From Bacteroidaceae bacterium (GTDB lineage Bacteria > Bacteroidota > Bacteroidia > Bacteroidales > Bacteroidaceae): a stretch of 64,000 nt of DNA. Under the pieces are notes generated by a model, which saw only the letters and a program-made list of their open reading frames with translations, was not told the origin of the DNA and did no database searches. Location: assembly GCA_017617335.1 (NCBI GenBank), contig JAFZWK010000028.1:58644-122643 (forward strand), given 5' to 3'. Of the stretch, positions 1 to 10,500 are shown in pieces (positions within the stretch are counted from its first letter, which is position 1; each line of letters starts with the position of its first letter). The translations under genes were made by a program, and so were the position numbers.

Positions 1-610
1 CATTGGGAGCAATTACCTTCTGCATCATGTGGACAACACCATTGATAGCAGGAATGTCACGATTATAGACGTCCATCGGACAGGCACCATTGACATATAA
101 GCTGTCGGGCTGATTCTCAGGACTATATATCGTAATCTTGTGATCGTTGAGAGTGGAAATAGGAAGCTCAGCATTGTTCTGAGCAGGGAAACTGGATGTG
201 TAATAAACCTGTTCTGACAAATCGCCACCATCGATAATACTGTTCATGACAATCACCTTACGGATAGAGTCCAACTTGGCACTATCAGGAAAGGCATCCC
301 AAGAAGGAGAGCTGATAAGTTCATTGTCAACCAATTCCTGGAGATATTCATGGATAGCCTCATTGGTTGGAGCGAAGACCGTAAAGTTGCCACGAGCTGT
401 CATCAACTGATAGACCGTGGAATTGCTCACGATACTTATGGGAACATGCTTCATCAACTCAACATACTCACTATAGACCTCATGGGTCTCCAGATAACCA
501 GCAATGGTACGCTCCTTGAAGACATAACGCGCTGAAGTATCGATGTTTTCTGTACATGAACTAAATGCCAGAACCAAAAGTGCTGATAGGGAGACAAGAA
601 CTTTTCTCAT
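1..610 (-). CDS. Fasciclin-domain lipoprotein (3' end outside window)
   Basis: The minus-strand frame opens with ATG at 608-610 and runs off the left edge, so about 203 codons are visible. The start encodes a short hydrophobic signal with a lipobox-like LAFSSC, so it is probably a lipoprotein. The fasciclin (FAS1) hallmarks are visible: a TVFAPTNEAI motif, then a stretch with LDSIRKVI and INGVVHMMQKVI. FAS1 domains usually mediate adhesion or matrix binding. The protein is clearly paralogous to the complete fasciclin protein at 15362-17503: both share DTSARYVF near the N-terminus and SPSWDAF in the middle. It lies 86 bp downstream of the 1630-residue lectin-like gene on the same strand. Its ligand is unknown. 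Confidence 0.85.
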   Translation of the reverse strand, partial: MRKVLVSLSALLVLAFSSCTENIDTSARYVFKERTIAGYLETHEVYSEYVELMKHVPISIVSNSTVYQLMTARGNFTVFAPTNEAIHEYLQELVDNELISSPSWDAFPDSAKLDSIRKVIVMNSIIDGGDLSEQVYYTSSFPAQNNAELPISTLNDHKITIYSPENQPDSLYVNGACPMDVYNRDIPAINGVVHMMQKVIAPN

Positions 611-646
611 AACGTTTATGAAGGTATAAGTTTTTTTAATTTATAT

Positions 647-678
647 CCCCTGCCGCCCTTAGAATGGAGCGGCAGGGG
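647..678 (-). terminator. Hairpin between lectin-like and fasciclin genes
   Basis: A perfect 10-bp inverted repeat, CCCCTGCCGC (647-656) and GCGGCAGGGG (669-678), with a 12-nt loop, lies just after the stop of the 697-5589 gene. The minus-strand sequence beyond it is A-rich rather than U-rich, so it is a stem that may terminate transcription or protect the 3' end, not a textbook intrinsic terminator. Confidence 0.45.
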
Positions 679-696
679 TGAATCAGATTAAAACAA

Positions 697-3600
697 TCAG
701 CGAACAAAGACCTTGCGGCCATTCATGATGTAAATACCCTTCTGAGTAGGCTTCTCAACACGTACACCCGTGAGAGTATAGATGCCCGAGTTCGAGCGGT
801 CAGCAGTGATGCTGTTAATAGCATTGATAGTATGACCACCCTGCTCTTCCATCTTGGCACGAGTGATAATCTGAATGTTGCGAACATCCATCTCGAAGAC
901 ACCTGTCTTGGCGAGCTCCCAACGGAACCAGTCGGTAGTTGAGGAACCCCAACCCCACTCGCTGATACCATCAGCGATATCTATGTAAACGCGAGTCCAA
1001 TCAGAAGCAGGCTCCAAACTACCATAGGTCATGTACTTGGTGGTAACCACACTGGGATTAGCAAAATACAGAGAACCATCCTCAATCTTAGAGTCCGTCT
1101 TGTACTCGAAGGTAACGATTGTCTCGTCTTCAGTCAAAGGAGCATAAGTAACCTTATTCAGACCAATGTTGGGACGATTACCGTTAGCGGTCAGATGATA
1201 AACGAATGCTGATTCCTCTGTGAATTCCAGGTTACCCTTAGTCTTCGCAGCATCGAACTCAAGATAGCTGGGATACTTCTCGAAGAGTTCCTTTTTGGCA
1301 GCATCAGCTTCAGAAGCACTATATACGCCTGAGCAACCATCCAGAACACTATAGATAGCATCCATTAATGCATTCTGCTCATCCATAGTCATTACATTCA
1401 TGTGCTCCTCCCACTTGGTCTGTACCAACAGAGAACTGGTAATAGCATCTACGTAAGCTATCTTGGCATCATAGATAGAATAGAAGAGATCGGTGTTATT
1501 CTCAATGATAGCATACTTGTCAGCTGCAGTAGCGGGAGCAGACTCCAGATTGCCCTTCAATGCAGCCAGATCATTCTGATTCACATAAGGCAGAGACTTA
1601 TATGCCTCACCTGTGTCACCCTCGTATGCCTCGAGAGAAGCAACAATCTTGGACTCTCCAGCCAAAGCACGATCCAAAGCGCCATCAGACAAATCACTAC
1701 CGAGTTCACCCAGATAGATAATACGTGCGTTACCCAAACCTGTCCAGTCTCCATCAACACCAGTACCCTCATTCTTAACACCAAAGGTTAGAGTACCATC
1801 AGTAACAGTAGCAACGATGCTGTTCTGATAACGACCAGCCTGGAATGCATAGCAACTACCCTGAACACCCCAGATGACATAACCCAGAGTTATCTCCTGG
1901 TCACCATCAAGAGTAGTGATTGCCTTATCAGCGATGTCACCTTCCAGATAGCAATTCACTCTGTCAACTGCCTCGCCGACAGGAATCATATCATCCAGAA
2001 CTGTCTGGAGATAAGTAGCATTGCCATTAGCGTAGAGAACTGCTGCATAGTTAGTGCTGTTAATGTCACCACAAGGACGGAAACCACCATTGATACGAAC
2101 CTCATAGAGACCATTCTTCAAGCCTGTCAGAGTCTGACTGATGTTGAAAACTGCCTTATCGTTACAGAACTCTGCTGCAGACATTGTCTTTTCAGGATTG
2201 GTACCATAGCCGAATACCTCACCGTCCCAACCTTCGTTACCCTTAGCAAAGCTGGGGTTGATAATCATAGAAGTAATTTCAGCACCTGCGGTGTAACCCT
2301 TAGCAACAGCAGCAGCCTGCAGAGAGGTCAGGAAATCAATCTCGTCGATAACCTGTTCGCCTGTCATGGTGTGCTCATCGATGATAACCTTGTAAGAGCC
2401 ATTGGGGAATTGCTCATCAGGCTCTACAGTATCATTAAGATATGACTTCAGGGTTACCATAGCCTCACTATCATCGAGAGGAGTATCAACGAGATACTGC
2501 TGTACGTTTTCTATTGCATTGATGTAAGCCTTGTAGCTGTTAGCACTCTCAGTAATCTGGTTACGAAGATTAATTATATTACTGTAACACTGATAGAGGT
2601 CTTCCATATTCTCTGCATCAAAAATAGAGGGCAGCATCTCGTCATATTGCTCGAGCAAAGCATCCTCTGCAAGAACATTAGTGTCGAAATCACCCAGCTC
2701 ATCCAGATAGTCATCCTTCATGGAATTGAATTCCTCTTGAGAACCAAACTCGAGTTCAGTCATCTGGATAGCATCGCCTTCGTAAGCACGGGTAACAACA
2801 ACCTTGTAGTATTTGTAAGGCTCGCTTACACCCTCAGAGAATCCGAAGGGAACTGTGTAGAAGTTCTCTGCAGGCAGACGATCCTGACCAATATCCTCAC
2901 GATTGTCAATCAGTACCCAACCTTCTGCATCAACTGTGGCTTCAGAGTCAGAATTGAAGTTCGCACCATAAATCTGCCAGTTCTTCCAGTTACGACCATA
3001 ATAATCATGTGTGTCGTTACCAGTTGTCAACTTATAGAACAAAGGTACAGTAGCCTCCATGCAGCGGAACATAATATAGCTTCCACCTGTCTGGAGTGGA
3101 CCACCCCACTTGCTCTCAAAGTTCTTGTCAATCAAGTTGCCTACAGCTCCATCACCCCAGGTACCACCTGAACCTCCTATCAAGATGAAACCACCTTCGA
3201 GAGCAGCCTTGGTAACCTCCTGAATATAGCTGATCTCAGCAGTGATAGCAGCATTATCGAGTGAATAATTAGAAATGATGTACACGTAAGAACCACGAGC
3301 GAAGAGTTCGCCTGGAGCAATATCTTCGTCGCAATACTTCTCCATCAGCGCCAAAGTCTCTTGATCCATGTAGCCCATAGCATCACGTAAGTCAGCCATA
3401 ACTGACTCGTATTCCTTATAGTTTTCTATTGATTCCTCGATAGAAGTCTGAAGTTTACTCAGGTTGGTATAGAGAGCACCCAACTCGATGATGCTTCCTG
3501 AATTAGACAATGCTTTCAGGTTCTCGTTGAATTGCTCAACGTAACCCTTATAACAAGCTACACCTGTGTAATCAACGCCAGAGAATTGATCGTAGTAATC

Positions 3601-5589
3601 TGCACGAATCTGAACAAAATTGGCTGCATTACCGAAAGTAAGCTCGCCCATCTGCATGATGTCTGTAGGATCAGACACCTCTACCTTGAAGTAAACATAC
3701 TTGGTGTCAGAAGGATTGGACATATAGAAGAATGCAGCTGTAAAATCAGCATCAGGCAACTGTGTGTTAGTGATACCAGACTTCTCATCCAAGAGAACCC
3801 ATGCAGGAGACTCACGAGTAGCGTCCTCGTCAGAATCGAAATTCGCTCCATAAATCTTCCATGCGTTCCAGTTTCGATCTGGATAACTGCCCGTATCATT
3901 ACCTGTGAACAGACGATAATAAGTAGGAGCAATGCCCTCGCCTGCAGCACCATTTCCATCATCCGTACGGAAAATAGTATAGAAGTCACCCTCACCTGAG
4001 CACCACTTGGTGTCATCCATACCGTCTACCAAACTGTAGAAACTCTCAGCATCACCAAAACCAGGAGTACCAGAAACACCCATATACTGAGTATCGATGG
4101 CACCTTCCGTCAGGTCAGAAGCATATTTCTCGAGCAACATGTTAACATATACTGCCTCCTTGTTGATGGCTTCTGTGGTCAGAGAACCATTCTCTAAGAT
4201 GTAAAGATAAGTACCATTAACATAGTCAGAACTGGGACCAGCATTGGTAGTCAGATAGTTGCCAACCACAGTACGGCCCTCACCTGTGATACAGGTATGG
4301 TTCTCATAGTGATTACGCAACTGGTTCACGATGGTAACATAATTCTCGTAAGCTGCATAAGAGTCTTGCAGGGGTGCCTGCATCTCGATAGCCTTCTTGT
4401 AAGCCTGATCTACTGCAAAGATGTCGCCAGCAGTCATGATAGAGTTCAAATAAGTCTGGAACTCAGCAAGAACACTCTTCTGGCAAGGCTTGTCATTCTG
4501 AATGACAGAAGCGGCCATATCATAATGCTTCTTCTTATCTGTAGGCAGAGAAGATTCATCGCCCATATAGAACTCACACATCTGCATGTAACCGCTACCT
4601 GACTGGATAGACCAGATCTCGATCTTGAAATACTGGTAAGCAGTCGTATTCCCCTGATTGGGAGTGAGAAATACCTCGTAGCTGTTGTAGTCGGGCAATT
4701 CCATCGATTCTATACGCTCGTCAATCAATGTCCAGCCAGCTGCATCACGAGTAGCCTCTCCATCCGTGGTAGCCTCAAGACCATAGATTCTCCAAGTCTT
4801 CCAGTTACGGCCAGTCCAACTAGCATTGTCGTTACCAGTTACCAAACAATAATAGGTGGGAGCAATCGGGCGATTGGCCTTGAAGATTGCGAACTGAGGT
4901 TCATTCTCTGTGAGAGTGTTACCCCACTTCGTATAATGATTGCCATCGAACAGCTTGGGAAGACCCTCGTTGTCACCATTATTGCGGTCACCGTCAATCA
5001 CCGTATAGAACAAGTCTGATGAGCCATAAAACTCAGCGCTGCTGCCAAAACCGAATTCTGCCATCTGCATCCAAGTGTCAGTCATAGTGGCACACTCGGT
5101 AACCTCAATCATGAAGTATTCGAAAGCAGTGGTGGGAATGTTGGAGCAGACAAAGTCTATAGGTTCGTTGTTGGCATCAGGGAGCAGCTCGTTGTTCTTT
5201 GCATCCACCAATACCCACCCTTCAGCAGCTCTCGTTGCCTCAGCATCAGACGAAAAGTTTGCTCCATAAATGTTCCAGGATGACCAGTTGCGACCCGTGT
5301 AAATACCAGAGTCATTACCAGTAACCAGAAAATAGTTTGTGGGGATCAATGCTTCAGAAGCCTTGAAGATAATCCAGCACTCAGAAGAGCCAGTCGTATA
5401 TGAGTGACCCATCTTTGTTTTGATGTTACCATCAACCAGCGAGGCATAACCCTCGGCACCAGTACCACCCGTACCGCTTAAGGCGGTATAGGTATACGCT
5501 GACGCGCTCTGACCAGACAACAGCATCACGGCAGATGCAGCCAATGTCATCAGAGAACGTCTCAGAGAAAAAGTAAATTTTCTTTTCAT
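697..5589 (-). CDS. Large secreted multi-domain lectin-like protein with T9SS-like tail
   Basis: This 1630-residue protein has a signal peptide of about 31 residues ending in QSASA. It holds four divergent F5/8C-like (discoidin) modules at roughly residues 32-190, 186-343, 503-655 and 805-955. Each carries a TGND...GRNW..W.IYG motif and ends in a Q-M-x-E-L/F-x-FG motif. Helical spacers follow modules 2, 3 and 4. A further beta-rich, carbohydrate-binding-like module (about 1100-1290) contains INPSF and GLKNGLYEV. A beta-sandwich (about 1488-1580) contains FEYKT and GWGSS. The last 40 residues (GIYTLTG...KGIYIMNGRKVFVR) resemble a type IX secretion sorting tail. It is probably a cell-surface glycan-binding protein; no catalytic motif was recognised. 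A 22-bp-phased repeat array lies 177-252 bp upstream of its start. Confidence 0.85.
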   Translation of the reverse strand: MKRKFTFSLRRSLMTLAASAVMLLSGQSASAYTYTALSGTGGTGAEGYASLVDGNIKTKMGHSYTTGSSECWIIFKASEALIPTNYFLVTGNDSGIYTGRNWSSWNIYGANFSSDAEATRAAEGWVLVDAKNNELLPDANNEPIDFVCSNIPTTAFEYFMIEVTECATMTDTWMQMAEFGFGSSAEFYGSSDLFYTVIDGDRNNGDNEGLPKLFDGNHYTKWGNTLTENEPQFAIFKANRPIAPTYYCLVTGNDNASWTGRNWKTWRIYGLEATTDGEATRDAAGWTLIDERIESMELPDYNSYEVFLTPNQGNTTAYQYFKIEIWSIQSGSGYMQMCEFYMGDESSLPTDKKKHYDMAASVIQNDKPCQKSVLAEFQTYLNSIMTAGDIFAVDQAYKKAIEMQAPLQDSYAAYENYVTIVNQLRNHYENHTCITGEGRTVVGNYLTTNAGPSSDYVNGTYLYILENGSLTTEAINKEAVYVNMLLEKYASDLTEGAIDTQYMGVSGTPGFGDAESFYSLVDGMDDTKWCSGEGDFYTIFRTDDGNGAAGEGIAPTYYRLFTGNDTGSYPDRNWNAWKIYGANFDSDEDATRESPAWVLLDEKSGITNTQLPDADFTAAFFYMSNPSDTKYVYFKVEVSDPTDIMQMGELTFGNAANFVQIRADYYDQFSGVDYTGVACYKGYVEQFNENLKALSNSGSIIELGALYTNLSKLQTSIEESIENYKEYESVMADLRDAMGYMDQETLALMEKYCDEDIAPGELFARGSYVYIISNYSLDNAAITAEISYIQEVTKAALEGGFILIGGSGGTWGDGAVGNLIDKNFESKWGGPLQTGGSYIMFRCMEATVPLFYKLTTGNDTHDYYGRNWKNWQIYGANFNSDSEATVDAEGWVLIDNREDIGQDRLPAENFYTVPFGFSEGVSEPYKYYKVVVTRAYEGDAIQMTELEFGSQEEFNSMKDDYLDELGDFDTNVLAEDALLEQYDEMLPSIFDAENMEDLYQCYSNIINLRNQITESANSYKAYINAIENVQQYLVDTPLDDSEAMVTLKSYLNDTVEPDEQFPNGSYKVIIDEHTMTGEQVIDEIDFLTSLQAAAVAKGYTAGAEITSMIINPSFAKGNEGWDGEVFGYGTNPEKTMSAAEFCNDKAVFNISQTLTGLKNGLYEVRINGGFRPCGDINSTNYAAVLYANGNATYLQTVLDDMIPVGEAVDRVNCYLEGDIADKAITTLDGDQEITLGYVIWGVQGSCYAFQAGRYQNSIVATVTDGTLTFGVKNEGTGVDGDWTGLGNARIIYLGELGSDLSDGALDRALAGESKIVASLEAYEGDTGEAYKSLPYVNQNDLAALKGNLESAPATAADKYAIIENNTDLFYSIYDAKIAYVDAITSSLLVQTKWEEHMNVMTMDEQNALMDAIYSVLDGCSGVYSASEADAAKKELFEKYPSYLEFDAAKTKGNLEFTEESAFVYHLTANGNRPNIGLNKVTYAPLTEDETIVTFEYKTDSKIEDGSLYFANPSVVTTKYMTYGSLEPASDWTRVYIDIADGISEWGWGSSTTDWFRWELAKTGVFEMDVRNIQIITRAKMEEQGGHTINAINSITADRSNSGIYTLTGVRVEKPTQKGIYIMNGRKVFVR

Positions 5590-5641
5590 TTGAATGTTTT
5601 GGAGTTAATAAAAAAGAGTTAATTATTAATTATATTTTTTG

Positions 5642-5649
5642 CAAAAATA
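5642..5649 (-). promoter_or_regulatory. Candidate -7 element of the lectin-like gene
   Basis: On the minus strand this reads TATTTTTG, matching the Bacteroidetes -7 consensus TAnnTTTG, about 55 bp upstream of the ATG at 5589. No clear TTTG -33 box sits at the expected distance, so this is tentative. Confidence 0.4.
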
Positions 5650-5765
5650 TTCAAATATTATAACTTTTGAACATTTCTAAAAGAAATAGTTGAGAAAATT
5701 AAAGCAAATTAACTAATCGTCCTACTCGTCTGAGAGAATTTTTTCATTTTTGCAAAGTGAAATCG

Positions 5766-5841
5766 CAACGTGTTGAGTCAGCAAAGTTAACGTGTTGAGT
5801 CGAGAGAGTCAACACGTTGTCTTGGTAAAGTCAACACGTTG
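5766..5841. repeat. 22-bp-phased CAACRYGTTG array 1 (4 units)
   Basis: Four 10-bp cores start at 5766 (CAACGTGTTG), 5788 (TAACGTGTTG), 5810 (CAACACGTTG) and 5832 (CAACACGTTG), exactly 22 bp apart. The central dinucleotide is GT in the first two and AC in the last two. The array lies between the esterase stop codon and the start of the large lectin-like gene, about 117 bp above its -7 candidate. The same element recurs at 14433, 24507 and 44503. Confidence 0.9.
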
Positions 5842-5853
5842 TCTTTGACTTGT

Positions 5854-6705
5854 TCACTTGTCGAAATTTCTGGATGCATAAGGCAGAGCCATTCTGAGAG
5901 CCTGATGCCAATATTCCCAATTGTGGACTCCATTACGAATACGAAGCTCATCCTTTATATGAGCACCACGCATCAGTTGATGAAGACGAACGGATAGGTC
6001 AAAAAGAAAATCGTCGTCGCCGCAATCAAAGAACCACTTGACAGTACGAAGCTTCTCTTTTGTCGCATCGTCTGCCTCTTCAATGAATTTCAGGGCTGAA
6101 TGATTCTTCACCGACTCACAAGTGTAATACAACCAATCCTTCTTCTCTCCTGCTCCCACGTTGTTGCTCTGATTATCGAGCCACGCACTCATTGCATAGC
6201 AGGACGAGAAAGAATCAGGATGACGCTGGCAATAGACAGTACTGCCACCTCCTCCCATCGAGAGGCCCATCACGGCACGATGACCTTTGTCCCCCACTCC
6301 ATGATACTTCTTCTCAACAGCAGGGATGAACTCCTGGAAGAAGAAATCCTCGTAGTTCCAATTGGGCATGTTGAAATAACCGCAAGGCGTGTTGTGGGTA
6401 TCATGATCGCCTGCATTAGGCATAACGATAAGCATCTCTCGAGCCTCGCCAGACTCTATCAGCTCATCAGCCACAGTTTGCATGTTGCCTCTGTCGCGCC
6501 AAGCGTTGTGGTTATCAGAAAGGCCATGCAACAAATAAACCACAGGATACATCTTGCTCGAAGTTTCATAATTGTTGGGCAGATAGATATTGTACTTGAT
6601 GTACTTGCCTAAGATAGTGCTCTGAACGCTATCTGTCACAATCTTGCCTGCTTGCACAGGAATCAAACAAAGAAGAGCAATTCCCAATAATAAAATCTTT
6701 TTCAT
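5854..6705 (-). CDS. Secreted alpha/beta-hydrolase esterase (CE1/esterase D-like)
   Basis: This 283-residue protein has an N-terminal signal peptide (about 20 residues, ending in IPVQAG). The fold is that of the putative esterase family PF00756, which includes feruloyl and acetyl esterases. The nucleophile elbow GLSMGG is near residue 150, preceded by the typical VVYLLHGLSDNHNAW segment. A likely catalytic Asp lies in the CGDDDFLF segment and a likely catalytic His in NGVHNWEYW near the C-terminus, completing the triad. It probably removes acyl groups from polysaccharides outside the cytoplasm; the substrate cannot be told. It is the third gene of a minus-strand run, CotH/GLUG protein, TrmH-like methyltransferase, esterase, starting 44 bp after the methyltransferase stop. 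Confidence 0.88.
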   Translation of the reverse strand: MKKILLLGIALLCLIPVQAGKIVTDSVQSTILGKYIKYNIYLPNNYETSSKMYPVVYLLHGLSDNHNAWRDRGNMQTVADELIESGEAREMLIVMPNAGDHDTHNTPCGYFNMPNWNYEDFFFQEFIPAVEKKYHGVGDKGHRAVMGLSMGGGGSTVYCQRHPDSFSSCYAMSAWLDNQSNNVGAGEKKDWLYYTCESVKNHSALKFIEEADDATKEKLRTVKWFFDCGDDDFLFDLSVRLHQLMRGAHIKDELRIRNGVHNWEYWHQALRMALPYASRNFDK

Positions 6706-6749
6706 ATCTAATTGTTTTATAAGTTATTATCGTTTATGATTTATCCTTC

Positions 6750-7553
6750 TTAATGAATAGTCCTTAATTCCCATAAAGCTACAGCAGTGGCAGCCGCCAC
6801 GTTGAGAGAATCCACGCTGTGCGACATAGGAATCCTCACCACGTAATCTGACTCATGAATCACTTCATCTGGTAAGCCATCTCCTTCGTTCCCCATAATC
6901 AAGGCCAACTTTCTTTCTGACTTCAGGACAGGACTGTCCAGCGGAATACTGTTGTCTGTAAGGGCCATCGCTGCCGTCTTGAATCCTAGGGTATGGAGAC
7001 TTGTCAAAGAATCTTCCACCCAGGTCCAGGGAATCAAAAAAACACTTCCCATCGAGACGCGCACAGCCCTGCGATTCAGCGGGTCACAAGAATTCAAAGT
7101 CATCAGTATCGCATCCACACCCAATGCTGCTGCTGATCGGAAGATGGCCCCTACATTCGTACTGTCCACCACCCCCTGGATAACCACAATCCGATGAGCA
7201 TTCTGGCATATTTCTTCAACAGGTCGAGGCTTTGGACGCTTCATGGCACACAGCACTCCACGTGTCAGGGTATAACCAGTCAGTTGAGCCAACAATTCCC
7301 TTTTGCCTGTATAGACAGGAATATCTCCACACCTTCCCAGAACAGATGCAGCATCTCCTGCGATATGTCGCTCCTCACAAAGAATGGCTATGGGTTGGTA
7401 TCCTGCATCCAGAGCCACATGTATCACCTTAGGGCTTTCCGCTATGAACAAACCTTTCTCAGGCTCCAACCGATTCCTCAGTTGGGCTTCTGTCAGAGTT
7501 GAGAACATCTCCAACCCAGGCTCATCCAGACTCTTAACCCTAATTATATTCAC
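6750..7553 (-). CDS. TrmH/SpoU-family RNA 2'-O-methyltransferase
   Basis: This 267-residue protein has the full SpoU set. An N-terminal substrate-binding region contains FIAESPKVI. Motif 1 is NVGAIFRSAAALGV, motif 2 is IMGNEGDGL, and motif 3 is IPMSHSVDSLNVAAATAVALWEL in part. Members transfer a methyl group from S-adenosylmethionine to ribose 2'-OH in rRNA or tRNA using a trefoil-knot fold. The length and the N-terminal extension fit the RlmB-like/TsnR group, but the exact nucleotide target cannot be assigned. It starts 15 bp after the stop of the large CotH/GLUG gene, so it is probably co-transcribed with a surface-protein gene, an odd partner for a housekeeping enzyme. Confidence 0.9.
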   Translation of the reverse strand: MNIIRVKSLDEPGLEMFSTLTEAQLRNRLEPEKGLFIAESPKVIHVALDAGYQPIAILCEERHIAGDAASVLGRCGDIPVYTGKRELLAQLTGYTLTRGVLCAMKRPKPRPVEEICQNAHRIVVIQGVVDSTNVGAIFRSAAALGVDAILMTLNSCDPLNRRAVRVSMGSVFLIPWTWVEDSLTSLHTLGFKTAAMALTDNSIPLDSPVLKSERKLALIMGNEGDGLPDEVIHESDYVVRIPMSHSVDSLNVAAATAVALWELRTIH

Positions 7554-7568
7554 AATGATATCAATGAT

Positions 7569-10500
7569 CTATTTCAAAATCTTCTTTCCATTGACAATGT
7601 AAACACCTTTGTTAAGCTGATTTACACGACGGCCCTGCAAGTCATAAACAGCTGCAGAACCAGACTGATTGTCGCCCACAATATCGCTGATTCCATCGTC
7701 AAGATAGGTGATGGGGAAATCGTAGGGCACATACGATGTGGCCCCCATTGTATGGTCATTCTCTCGTTTATCCAACAGTTTCCAACATTCATCATCTGGG
7801 TCAGTGCTGTATGTGTTTGAACCATAGAATTTCCAACTTGAAGGATTACGCCCAGGAATGGTATTTGTATCATTGGCCGTATACATACGGTATGCCGTGG
7901 GCTTCACGATGTCTCCTGCATCGAAATAGAAACAGGCTGTCGGTGAGAAAGCACCACAGTATTTTGTTCTTGTGGAATTGTCGCAAAGATTGGTCCATCC
8001 TTCATTATTGAAATACGGACAATTGGCATCATATATAGAAACACTTTCCACTTCATTCTGATTCTGATCAACCAAATCGAACTCAGCCATCTGCAGGATA
8101 CTCTCACCCTGTGTAGCACTGACAGCCATTAAGTAGTAACGATAACCTAATCTCTCCTTTGTGACTTTAATGTTGCATTGAGCTTTCAAACCAGGAGCCA
8201 TAGTGGAAGTCAACGTGATGCTGCAAGTACCTAATCCTATGGCAGTTATTATACCATCCTCATCAACCTTGGCTACCTCTTCGTTCGAGGATGACCACTG
8301 AAGGCCTGCACGCAGAGTCATTGAAGCAGGATATACCATAGCTCTTAGTGCTACTTTATCACCCACATTCATGACAACATTCGACTGACTCAGTTCCAGA
8401 TTATCAATGGAAGTGGGAATATAGAAATCATAGGGAGTATAATTGGTGGCCCCCAATTCGGAATTATTCACTTTCTCATCTATCAAGATCCATCCTTCGT
8501 CATCAGGGTCTTCAGTATATACATTGCTTCCATATAGAGCCCATGAGATAGGATTACGTCCAGAATTGCTCTGAGTGTCATTCGCCGTATAGATACGATA
8601 ACCATAGATACCAATCTCAGAACCAGCATCCAACAGGAACCAGGCACGTCCATTCAGGGCAGAGCAGTACTTGGTTCCAGTGTCATGATCGGCAGCGTTA
8701 GGCCAGTTCTCATGACTGACGGTACTCTCTGACCCAGCATAAACAGTCAAGTTCTCATATTCGTTGTATCCACTGTCCAAAAGGCCAAACTCGCTGAATT
8801 GTACCCAACCACCTCCTTGGACTTCTGTTATCTCAAACTTATAGTAACGTAAGCCACTCAAGTCAGGATTGATGTTGCTGTATCCTTCCTCAACCTGAAA
8901 TACAAGGGAATGAGTATTATGAGGCACAGGATAAGCATCCACAGGACGTCCATTATCCAGATTCTGACGCCAAAGTTGGGAACCTGATTGCTCATTAAGC
9001 CTCCAGCAGAGTTCTCCTGACATCACCTGCTCAACGCTGATACGGGTTACCTGATCAGATTGGGTATCGAAACAGTTTGTCAAAGTGACATTCTTGCTGT
9101 TCACGAATCCCATTTCTTCTGAAGAACCTGTCACAGTGCCAGCATTGTAACTGTTGCTCACATTAGCACGATAGGCATAACCTATCAGGGCACCTGCATT
9201 GGAAACAGCCTCCACGAGACCCACATTATAGCAATTGGTGATGTTTACTATTGCGCTGGATGCTCCACCTACAAGACCACCTGCATACGTGCTGGTTGAG
9301 GTGATAGAACCTTCATTCCCACAACCAACAAGATTGAGTGGTTGGCTCCCTCTGACAGCACCCACCATACTGCCTACATATCGACTTCCATTAAACTCAC
9401 AAGTGGCATCCATCGTCAGGTTGCTGATGGTGGCATTTCCTCCAGCTACACCAAAGAAACCTACATAGAAACTGCCATCCACGTGCAGATTCCTGATAGT
9501 ATGATGCTGACCATTGAAATTCCCACTATAAATGTTGTTAGCGTCTCCTATAGGTACAAATGATCCATTGTATTCGGTCATATCCAAGTCAGCCAACAAA
9601 ACCGCATTTGCATCTGTCTTGCCCTCTTTCACCATCTTGCTGAAAGTAACCAAGTCGCGAGGTGTGCTGATTTGATATACACCATCCTTGATGGCAAGCT
9701 GATCGTAACTGAGTTTCTTGTCAAACCAAGCTACACGTCCCCCCACATAATCGCGAACCACATCCACTTCAGCATCCCAGGTACCCCATACAGCCGGATT
9801 GCAATGCACTTTCTGCAAAAGATAGGGCCAACGGATATGATTGAGTCGAGCACTAGCAGCTACTTGGTTACGCAGAGAGTCAACCCAGTTCTCCATACTT
9901 TCCTTGTCAAAGGCATCATTGTCGCGCAACTCTGCCCAAATGGTTTGAAGTCTGCCCATCGCACTAGCATCAGAAAGGATTCTGCTAACGAAATTACCCC
10001 ATCGGCCAGCGCAACGAACAGTGTAGGTCCATTCATCACGTTGGTTCCCAGGATAAACGCTACCATCATTGTCGAGAGCTAAATCATTGTCCCACACAGG
10101 ACCTGTATAGATGTGGTCGTCACCACGCTCTTTCCACATGAAGACTTGCCAAATCATATCCGTATTACCTGCATACTCGCAAGCAAGGAAGTATTTCAGA
10201 AAGCTATCCAAATCCAACATCTTGCGATAACCTTCTTCTGGATCCGTATAGTTGCTGGAATAAACCAGATTCTCCATCTGATTGAAATGATTGCGGATAT
10301 AAGCGAACTGCTCCTTCGTTATCTTATCATCCTCAGGAGAATGAACAGTAATGGGATTCCCATGAGCAGAGGTAAAGTTTACTGGATCGCTGCCAGCATA
10401 GCCATTCATCTCGATGAAATATCCACCTGTCAGGTTCTCGCCCTCATTGTCAGTAGGTTCCATCTCAGTAATATCAATGCGGTTGGGATCAGTACCCAAC

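Noticed and set aside
2647-3171. Long plus-strand frames opposite the lectin gene (also near 3532 and 4297)
   Set aside because: They are antisense shadows of a strongly supported gene and show no domain.
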